A stretch of 8,564 nt of DNA, taken from Alphaproteobacteria bacterium (GTDB lineage Bacteria > Pseudomonadota > Alphaproteobacteria > Acetobacterales > Acetobacteraceae). Shown here one piece after another: positions 1 through 4,972 of this stretch; positions within the stretch are counted from its first letter, which is position 1, and every line of letters starts with the position of its first letter. The stretch covers positions 1 to 8,564 of the forward strand of contig JAMFRY010000036.1 in the NCBI GenBank assembly GCA_026225015.1. Direction: 5' to 3'. The notes under the pieces were generated by a model. The model made no database searches. It was not told the DNA's origin and saw only the letters and a program-made list of their open reading frames with translations. Made by a program: the position numbers and the translations under genes.

Positions 1-139
1 AGGCGTAGAGCAGCAGCAGCCGCTCTCTTAATTCTGCCGGAGCGAATAGGAGGCAAAAAAAGCGGTCCGGATCGGCGCGTCTTACCCGTTCGAGCAGTGC
101 GCTTGACGTTCCCATTTCCAATCCATAGCTAGACACCAT
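1..139 (-). CDS. Squalene/phytoene synthase-family protein, N-terminal fragment (runs off left edge)
   Basis: Reading the minus strand from ATG at 139-137 gives 46 codons without a stop up to the window edge. The core, from residue 13, reads SALLERVRRADPDRFF and then CLLFAPAELRERLLLLYA. The DPDRF...LFAP(A)xxR..L..LYA pattern is the characteristic N-terminus of the trans-isoprenyl diphosphate synthase-like family that includes phytoene synthase and the mitochondrial complex I assembly factor NDUFAF6. The short N-terminus before DPDRF fits the NDUFAF6-like alphaproteobacterial branch, but the catalytic DxxxD motifs lie beyond the window, so enzyme versus assembly factor cannot be decided. The start at 139 has a Shine-Dalgarno-like GAAGGG at 155-150. 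A second in-frame ATG at 115-113 is an equally sensible start and would leave more room for the divergent sodB promoter. The gene is divergent from sodB. The family call is from pattern memory. Confidence 0.7.
   Translation of the reverse strand, partial: MVSSYGLEMGTSSALLERVRRADPDRFFCLLFAPAELRERLLLLYA
103..131 (+). promoter_or_regulatory. Weak candidate promoter for sodB
   Basis: TTGACG at 103-108 matches five of six bases of the -35 consensus. A 17-base spacer leads to TAGCTA at 126-131, which is a poor -10. The predicted transcript would start near 138 and leave about a 30-base leader with the AGGAGA ribosome site. The element would lie inside the first codons of the divergent gene. Only the -35 half is convincing. 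Confidence 0.25.
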
Positions 140-168
140 GCCGATATAACCCTTCACAGGAGATTGCC

Positions 169-777
169 ATGGCCTTCGAACTCCCCGCCCTTCCCTATTC
201 CACCTCGGCGCTCGCCGAGCGAGGCATGCAGCAAGAGACGCTGGAATTGCATCACGGTAAACACCACCAAGCTTATGTGACGGCGCTGAATGGCTTCGTT
301 GAGAAAAACCCCGATCTGCAAGGCAAAACGCTCGAGGAAATCGTGTATTTTTCCTACAACAAGCCGGACCTTGCCCCGGTATTCAACAATGCCGGCCAGC
401 ACTGGAACCATATTCTCTTTTGGGAGAATATGAGCCCGAAAGGCGGCGCGATCCCGGCCAAGCTGGAGCAGAAAATTACCTCGGATTTCGGCGGTGTCAG
501 CCAGTTCAAGGACGCGTTCAAGGCCGCCGGAATCTCGCAGTTCGGCTCCGGCTGGGCCTGGCTGGTGCTGGGCGCCGACGGCAAGCTGAAGGTCACCAAA
601 ACCCCGAATGGCGGCAACCCGCTGGCTACCGGCGAGGGCAAGGTGCTGCTCGGCATCGATGTGTGGGAACACAGCTATTACCTGGATTTTCGTAACCGCC
701 GGCCGGACTACATTACCAACTGGCTCGATAAAATTGCCAATTATGAATATGCCGAGGCTGCGCTCGCGGCTGCCTGA
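169..777 (+). CDS. sodB: Superoxide dismutase, Fe type (SodB)
   Basis: This cytosolic enzyme disproportionates superoxide to H2O2 and O2. The 202-residue product starts MAFELPALPY, the classic FeSOD N-terminus. By alignment with E. coli SodB, the metal ligands are His28 (in LHHGKHH), His81 (in NNAGQHWNH), Asp164 and His168 (in DVWEHSYY); the gateway Tyr is Tyr36. Gln77 in NNAGQ is the second-shell glutamine that iron enzymes carry in the N-terminal domain, where manganese enzymes have Gly. The corresponding C-terminal position, in PNGGNPL, is Gly and not the Mn-type Gln. This supports Fe, although cambialistic use cannot be excluded. Length is close to the family norm of about 190-210 and there is no signal peptide. 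The start is supported by AGGAGA at 158-163, five bases before the ATG. It is followed by the catalase-like gene on the same strand 217 bp on, probably in a separate transcript. Confidence 0.96.
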   Translation: MAFELPALPYSTSALAERGMQQETLELHHGKHHQAYVTALNGFVEKNPDLQGKTLEEIVYFSYNKPDLAPVFNNAGQHWNHILFWENMSPKGGAIPAKLEQKITSDFGGVSQFKDAFKAAGISQFGSGWAWLVLGADGKLKVTKTPNGGNPLATGEGKVLLGIDVWEHSYYLDFRNRRPDYITNWLDKIANYEYAEAALAAA

Positions 778-788
778 TACCAAGTAGT

Positions 789-861
789 TTTGTGGTTGGG
801 TCTCCGACGCGCGGACTGCTTCCACAAAGAAAGTCGTGGATCCCCCGCCTTCGCGGGGGAT
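789..861. repeat. Intergenic GC-rich hairpin, REP-like interspersed repeat or sodB terminator
   Basis: Within the gene-free stretch 778-994, a perfect 9-bp stem (ATCCCCCGC at 840-848 with GCGGGGGAT at 853-861) closes on a CTTC loop. Just upstream, TTTGTGG (789-795) pairs perfectly with CCACAAA (822-828) around a 26-base loop that holds a small inner TCCG/CGGA stem. The GGATCCCCCGCCTTCGCGGG core resembles short palindromic repeats scattered between genes in many alphaproteobacterial genomes (from memory). No T-run follows the stem on either strand, so a simple intrinsic terminator is less likely, though it could still stabilise or end the sodB transcript. The rest of the gap has a 12-bp palindrome ATGCTGCAGCAT at 886-897 and no gene I can support. 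Confidence 0.55.
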
Positions 862-917
862 GACGTGTTGCGTTCCGTTGCCAGTATGCTGCAGCATGGC
901 CCGGCCATGATGTTCCG

Positions 918-945
918 TTCACGTTGAGAACAGCCGGGTTATAAC
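918..945 (+). promoter_or_regulatory. Candidate promoter of the catalase-like gene
   Basis: TATAAC at 940-945 matches five of six bases of the -10 consensus. TTCACG at 918-923, 16 bases upstream, matches four of six bases of the -35. Transcription would begin near 952, giving a leader of about 43 bases that contains AGGAGG at 981-986. No clear operator such as an OxyR site was seen. Confidence 0.3.
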
Positions 946-994
946 GGGCCGGCCGGCGTCTTACCTCCGAAGGTCAAAGCAGGAGGAAAGACTG

Positions 995-2122
995 ATGTCT
1001 GCAGCGCACCCTTCCCCGTCCACGCCTCTGGTATCGCCCGTGCGATACATGCCCACGCTGGAGCATCCGGCGCCGGATGAGGCGCAGGTTACCGCCGAAA
1101 TCAGCCAGACCATGGACAAAATCCAGGAAAAGACGTTTGCGGACAGCAAGCACGCCCTGCGCTGTGTGCACGCCAAAAGCCATGGTCTGCTGATCGGCGA
1201 ATTGACGATCCGCGATAATCTGCCGCCCGAGTTCGCCCAGGGACTATTTTCCAAAGCGGCGAAATACAAGGTGGTGATGCGCCTCTCCACCACGCCGGGG
1301 GATATTCTGGAGGACAGTATTTCCACGCCACGGGGCCTTGCCGTCAAGGTCATCGGCGTGCCCGGCGAGCGAGTTGCCGGCTCAGCGGACGACGCCACGC
1401 AGGATTTCGTTCTGATCGACAGCCCGGTTTTCCAATGCCCTGACTTGAAAGGTTTTTTGAACAGCTTGAATTTGCTGGAACCGACCACGGATCGAATGAA
1501 ATCCATGAAAAAGCTCACCTCCGCCGTAGCCCGCGGCGCCGAAGCGGTGGTAGAGGCTGTCGGCGGCAAGAGTGCGGCGCTCACCAGCTTGGGCGGACAT
1601 CCGGAAACGCATATTCTTGGCGAAACTTTCTACTCCGCCACGCCGATATTATACGGCGACTATGTTGCCAAAATCGGCGTCATTCCGGTTTCACCCAATC
1701 TCACCGAACTGACGGACAAGCGTCTGACCAATAACGGCGAGCCGAATATGCTGCGCAACCTGGTCGTCGATTTTTTCCTGCAGAACGCTGCAAGTTGGGA
1801 AATTCGCGTGCAACTCTGTACGAATCCCGAGACCATGCCGATCGAGGACGCCTCCGTGCAATGGCCGGAGGCGGAAAGCCCCTACATCACCGTCGGCCGG
1901 ATCGACGTGGCGCGGCAGGATGCCTGGCATATCGAGCGGATCGATGCGATCGACGAGCGCCTGTCCTTCTCGCCCTGGCACGCTTTGGCCGCGCACCGGC
2001 CGCTTGGCGCCATCAACCGGGCCCGCAAGCCGGCTTACGCGGCATCGGCAAGTTTCCGGGCGGAGCATAATCATCTGACGATCGCGGAGCCGAAGACGCT
2101 GGCAGATTTGCATGGCGGTTGA
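995..2122 (+). CDS. Catalase-family heme protein (y4iL-like), putative catalase/peroxidase
   Basis: The 375-residue protein belongs to the short catalase-related group typified by y4iL of rhizobial plasmids. It covers the catalase core without the flavodoxin-like tail. His59 in RCVHAKSHG matches the distal catalytic His of the VHAKG motif. RLSTTPGD at 96-103 and TPRGLAVKV at 111-119 are the barrel segments that follow. DFVLIDSPVF at 137-146 matches the catalase DFVGNNxPVF strand, but Asp142 stands where the catalytic Asn is expected. Near the C-terminus, FSPWHALAAHRPLG precedes Arg344-x-x-x-Tyr348, matching the proximal Arg-x-x-x-Tyr heme pair. No signal peptide is visible, so the protein is probably cytosolic. 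The start is fixed by AGGAGG at 981-986, eight bases before the ATG. Downstream of sodB it would logically remove H2O2, but activity is not established for this subfamily and a peroxidase role is equally possible. The gene converges on the PilZ gene with a 20-bp gap and no obvious terminator. Confidence 0.85.
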   Translation: MSAAHPSPSTPLVSPVRYMPTLEHPAPDEAQVTAEISQTMDKIQEKTFADSKHALRCVHAKSHGLLIGELTIRDNLPPEFAQGLFSKAAKYKVVMRLSTTPGDILEDSISTPRGLAVKVIGVPGERVAGSADDATQDFVLIDSPVFQCPDLKGFLNSLNLLEPTTDRMKSMKKLTSAVARGAEAVVEAVGGKSAALTSLGGHPETHILGETFYSATPILYGDYVAKIGVIPVSPNLTELTDKRLTNNGEPNMLRNLVVDFFLQNAASWEIRVQLCTNPETMPIEDASVQWPEAESPYITVGRIDVARQDAWHIERIDAIDERLSFSPWHALAAHRPLGAINRARKPAYAASASFRAEHNHLTIAEPKTLADLHGG

Positions 2123-2142
2123 AACCAAGGCGATGGCAGGCG

Positions 2143-2712
2143 CTAAGCCAATTGGTCCCAGCCGTGCAGGTTCATCACGTCCGGGATGGTAAGAAGCTGA
2201 AGGTTTTTCGGCTCCTCAGCGCCACGACCCGGGACCCGGACATGCGTATGCGGCACCTCCGATAGTCGCGCACAAATCCTCTCGACCGAGTAAAGGCAAT
2301 TCGGGTTCTCCACGAACAAATTGAGCAACGCGCGTGATATGGCAACAAAATTATTCAGCGCGACGACATCAACCTGATGTGGGGTCTGCTGATCATCCTG
2401 CAGCAAATGCCGCTGCACCGGGACGATCTCGATAAACTGATACCCAGCACGATTGCCGTTCGCCCAGCAGCGCCGGACCAGTTGCGTGGCGCTATCGCTG
2501 AACTTGATGATGACCTCATCCGCCAGCGCAGCCGCATGGTCGGTTTCCACCTGAACCCCGCCATCGGATTCGTCTACAATGGTGCAGATATAATGCGCTT
2601 GGTCGTCGCGCAGAATCAATTCGGCGACGCGATGGGCGTGCCGCCTTGCGTGCTGGCGGCGTTCGGAATGGATGTTACCGGCCTGGCTATCTTCGAATGC
2701 GAGCTCGTGCAT
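2143..2712 (-). CDS. PilZ-domain protein, putative c-di-GMP receptor
   Basis: The 189-residue product has a PilZ domain at about residues 16-96. The c-di-GMP signature is present: Arg19-x-x-x-Arg23 (within ERRQHARRH) and, 24 residues on, Asp47-x-Ser49-x-x-Gly52 (DESDGG). A later CWANGNRAGYQF stretch (82-93) matches the usual last strand. Residues 100-189 form an extra segment I do not recognise. It has no transmembrane helix and is rich in hydrophobic and basic residues (for example around 118-150). PilZ proteins bind c-di-GMP and alter partners in motility, polysaccharide synthesis or cell-cycle control; the partner here is unknown. The start at 2712-2710 is supported by AAGGAG (plus-strand ctcctt 2721-2726) eight bases upstream; the stop is TAG. 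It lies 136 bp downstream of the flavoprotein gene on the same strand, but the CtrA-type box in that gap suggests its own promoter. Confidence 0.82.
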   Translation of the reverse strand: MHELAFEDSQAGNIHSERRQHARRHAHRVAELILRDDQAHYICTIVDESDGGVQVETDHAAALADEVIIKFSDSATQLVRRCWANGNRAGYQFIEIVPVQRHLLQDDQQTPHQVDVVALNNFVAISRALLNLFVENPNCLYSVERICARLSEVPHTHVRVPGRGAEEPKNLQLLTIPDVMNLHGWDQLA

Positions 2713-2765
2713 GGCGTAAACTCCTTCAAATGGGAGATGGAACCGCAGGAGTTTGTGACCAATTT

Positions 2766-2781
2766 GTTAACGAACCTTTAA
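2766..2781 (-). promoter_or_regulatory. CtrA-type binding site upstream of the PilZ gene
   Basis: On the minus strand the sequence reads TTAA (2781-2778), seven bases, then TTAAC (2770-2766). This is a perfect TTAA-N7-TTAAC, the full box of the alphaproteobacterial response regulator CtrA. It lies 53 bases before the PilZ start codon, where the second half-site could overlap a -35 element. That would place the transcription start roughly at 2730-2740, just ahead of the ribosome site. No good -10 is visible, as is common for activator-dependent promoters. The surrounding gap (2713-2848) is AT-rich compared with the rest of the window, which raises the chance of a TTAA pair by accident. Confidence 0.6.
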
Positions 2782-2809
2782 GAAATTCAGGAAAAGTGAA
2801 TTAATTTAC

Positions 2810-2821
2810 GATGAAGTCATC
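2810..2821. repeat. Short inverted repeat between the flavoprotein and PilZ genes
   Basis: GATGA-AG-TCATC is a perfect inverted repeat of 5-bp arms, lying 28 bases after the flavoprotein stop codon on the minus strand. It could be part of an operator or a weak transcript end. The arms are too short for a convincing terminator and no T-run follows closely. Confidence 0.2.
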
Positions 2822-2848
2822 ATAAACTGACGGGCCGCGCGTCTTGCG

Positions 2849-3796
2849 TCAAAGATTCACAAAACGCCTGGCCTGCGCATATTCGCGCACCAGCCGCGCC
2901 ACCAGTTCCGCCGCTGGCACGACTTCCTTTACCGCGCCGATCCCCTGGCCCGCGCCCCAAATATCCTTCCAGGCCTTCGCGCCCGCGGCGATATTCATGT
3001 CCGCGGCGCGGCCCTCCGCCAGATTCTCCGGGTCCATCCCCGCCGCGACGATGCTGGAGCGCAAATAGTTGCCATGCACGCCGGTAAACAGACTGGAATT
3101 GACGATTTCCTCCGAATCCCCCTCCACCACCGCCTGCTTGTAGCCGGGCAAGGCATTGGCTTCCTCCGTCGCGATGAAAGCCGAGCCGATATAAGCGAGG
3201 TCCGCGCCGCAAATCTGCGCCGCCAGGATCGCGCGGCCGGTGGCAATAGCGCCGGAGAGGGCGATCGGCCCGTCGAACCATTCGCGAATTTCCTGCACCA
3301 AAGCGAAGGGCGAAATCCGCCCGGCATGGCCGCCGGCGCCGGCGGCTACGGCGATGATGCCGTCTGCGCCTTTCTCGATCGCCTTGCGCGCGAAGCTGTT
3401 GCTGATCACGTCATGCAGCACGATGCCGCCATAGGAATGTACGGCCTCGTTCACATCCTCCCTGGCGCCGAGCGAGGTGATCACGATCGGCACGCGATAT
3501 TTCACGCACAGCGCCAGATCATGGTCGAGCCGGTCATTGGAGCGATGCACGATCTGGTTCACCGCATAAGGCGCGGCGCGCTTTCCCGGATGTGCGGCTT
3601 CGAAGGCGGCCAAACCTGCCGTGATTTCCTCGAACCAATATTCAAGCTTTGCTGCCGGCCTTGCGTTCAATGCCGGAAATGACCCAACGATCCCGCTGGT
3701 GCATTGCGCGAGCACCAGAGCCGGGTTGGAGATGATGAACATCGGCGAGCCGATCACCGGCACCGATAATCCCCGCAACACTTCCGGCAGCGCCAT
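2849..3796 (-). CDS. Nitronate monooxygenase-family FMN protein (2-nitropropane dioxygenase-like)
   Basis: The 315-residue product is a TIM-barrel flavoprotein of the nitronate monooxygenase family, which oxidises toxic alkyl nitronates such as propionate 3-nitronate using FMN and O2. The N-terminal SVPVIGSPMFIISNP strand (11-25), GIVGSFPALNARP (35-47), the ADGIIAVAAGAGGHAG segment (144-159) with His157 in GGHAG, and the FMN-phosphate loop SGAIATGRAI (181-190) followed by GADLAYIGSAF are all in family order. Some relatives are NAD(P)H:quinone reductases or FabK-like enoyl reductases, so the substrate is not settled. Length is in the usual 310-350 range and no signal peptide is seen. The start has AAAGGG (plus 3807-3812) ten bases upstream. 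The gene begins 32 bp after the mbfA stop on the same strand, so co-transcription is likely. That links it to iron or oxidative conditions by context only. Confidence 0.88.
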   Translation of the reverse strand: MALPEVLRGLSVPVIGSPMFIISNPALVLAQCTSGIVGSFPALNARPAAKLEYWFEEITAGLAAFEAAHPGKRAAPYAVNQIVHRSNDRLDHDLALCVKYRVPIVITSLGAREDVNEAVHSYGGIVLHDVISNSFARKAIEKGADGIIAVAAGAGGHAGRISPFALVQEIREWFDGPIALSGAIATGRAILAAQICGADLAYIGSAFIATEEANALPGYKQAVVEGDSEEIVNSSLFTGVHGNYLRSSIVAAGMDPENLAEGRAADMNIAAGAKAWKDIWGAGQGIGAVKEVVPAAELVARLVREYAQARRFVNL

Positions 3797-3828
3797 TGCT
3801 TACTAACCCTTTTTGCAATCCGAGCGCT

Positions 3829-4785
3829 TCATCCATTGCCTATCAGAACGCCGGTGGCAAATACCAGCGCCCCGCCCAGCGCTACCTGCAGACCGGCGCG
3901 CACCGGCGAGGTGTCCATATACTTCCAGCGCACCCAGGAAATCGCCGCCAGTTCCACGATGACCACGCAGAAGGCGACGCTGAGCGCAGTCCACAGGGTT
4001 GGGATCAGGAACGGCAGCGTGTGTCCCAGCCCGCCCAGAGTCGTCATCACGCCGGTAATGGCGCCGCGCAAGATCGGCGCGCCGCGCCCGGTCAGGCTGC
4101 CGTCATCGGAGAGCGCCTCGGCGAACCCCATCGAGATCCCGGCGCCGATCGAGGCCGCCAGCCCGACGATGAAGGCCGCATGCGGATGACCGGTGGAAAA
4201 GGCTGCCGCGAAAATCGGCGCCAGGGTGGAAACCGAGCCGTCCATCAGCCCCACCAGCCCGGGCTGGACATATTGCAGCAGGAAGCTACGCCGCGCCGTG
4301 GCGTCCTCTGATCTGCGGGCGCGCGCGGTGAGGTTCTCCTCCGTCAGCTCGTCGGCGCGATGTTCATGCTCCTGCTCAGCCTCGGCCAAATCACCCAGTA
4401 ATTTGCGAACCGAAACATCCGTCGCCTTTGAGGCCGCCAGCCGGTAGAACCGCCTGGTTTCCGACTCCATCGACTCGGCCAGCAGGCGGACATCCTCGAT
4501 ATTCGGTTTCGGCATCTGCCAGACCGGCTTGCGGTGCAAAAACCCGCGCACATCCTGGCGCCGGACGAGCGGGATATGCTCGCCGAACTTCTCCCGGTAC
4601 AGATCCAGCAATTTGTGCCGGTGCTCGGTTTCCTCGGCGGCCATTTCCGAAAAAACCTTGGCCGTGGAGGGATAGTCCTCGCGCATGCGCTCCACGAGGT
4701 CGTTATAGATCCGGTTATCCTCTTCCTCGTTGCCAATGGCGAGCGCCAGCACCTCGCGCTCCGAAAGCTCGGAAAAATTCCGCAT
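3829..4785 (-). CDS. mbfA: MbfA, membrane-bound ferritin-like/VIT1 iron exporter
   Basis: The 318-residue protein fuses an N-terminal erythrin (rubrerythrin-like di-iron) domain to a C-terminal VIT1 membrane domain, the architecture of MbfA from Bradyrhizobium and Agrobacterium, where it exports iron and protects against H2O2 and acid. In the first domain (about 5-150) the likely iron ligands are Glu20/Glu21 (GNEEEDNRIY), Glu51, Glu52 and His55 (AAEETEHR), Glu107/Glu109 (ESMESET), and Glu137 and His140 (AEAEQEHEH). The VIT1 part starts near QYVQPGLVGLMDGSVSTLAP (171-190) and continues through LAASIGAGISMGFAEALSDDG to GGLGHTLPFLIP and VALGGALVFATGVLIGNG. About five membrane segments are likely: 173-196, 203-222, 238-260, 265-285 and 297-316. 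The ATG has AGGAGG (plus cctcct 4791-4796) five bases upstream. It heads the mbfA-flavoprotein pair and is divergent from the SEC-C gene. In relatives it is controlled by Irr; see the operator candidate at 4851-4867. Confidence 0.94.
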   Translation of the reverse strand: MRNFSELSEREVLALAIGNEEEDNRIYNDLVERMREDYPSTAKVFSEMAAEETEHRHKLLDLYREKFGEHIPLVRRQDVRGFLHRKPVWQMPKPNIEDVRLLAESMESETRRFYRLAASKATDVSVRKLLGDLAEAEQEHEHRADELTEENLTARARRSEDATARRSFLLQYVQPGLVGLMDGSVSTLAPIFAAAFSTGHPHAAFIVGLAASIGAGISMGFAEALSDDGSLTGRGAPILRGAITGVMTTLGGLGHTLPFLIPTLWTALSVAFCVVIVELAAISWVRWKYMDTSPVRAGLQVALGGALVFATGVLIGNG

Positions 4786-4850
4786 TCAAACCTCCTGCAA
4801 GCCGGCCAGATTTGGCGGCACGGCGCGGATTGGTCAAGCAATGCCGTTTC

Positions 4851-4867
4851 TTGCGAATGACTTGCAA
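4851..4867. promoter_or_regulatory. Candidate Fur/Irr-family operator in the mbfA upstream region
   Basis: TTGCGAATGACTTGCAA is an imperfect 17-bp palindrome: TTGC and GCAA ends, with 12 of 17 positions matching its own reverse complement. It lies 65 bases upstream of the mbfA start in the 187-bp divergent gap (4786-4972). MbfA genes in relatives are under Irr control, so a metalloregulator site is expected here. The sequence does not match the Irr consensus I remember (TTTAGAA-type arms), so which regulator binds is inference. Elsewhere in the gap AAACGTTT (4922-4929) is a short palindrome, followed by TAATAA (4929-4934), a weak -10 candidate for the plus-strand gene. No gene is seen in the gap. 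Confidence 0.3.
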
Positions 4868-4972
4868 ACGCAGGTGAAATCCAGGAAAGCCCTGATGACC
4901 CGAGTGTTGTGAACGCCTGCAAAACGTTTAATAACACGGGCGGCGCCCATTGCATGAGAAACCAAGAACCGG

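Noticed and set aside
145..150. TATAAC as a -10 element for sodB
   Set aside because: It matches five of six bases, but no -35 lies at a sensible distance and the transcript would start at the ribosome site itself.
154..897. Long open frame on the minus strand opposite sodB (247 codons)
   Set aside because: It is the antisense shadow of a clear Fe-SOD gene. Its translation has no recognisable motif, and high GC content keeps the opposite frame open.
2377..2781. 134-codon plus-strand frame opposite the PilZ gene
   Set aside because: The minus strand has the PilZ signature and a strong ribosome site. The plus frame has no motif and runs into the CtrA-type box region.
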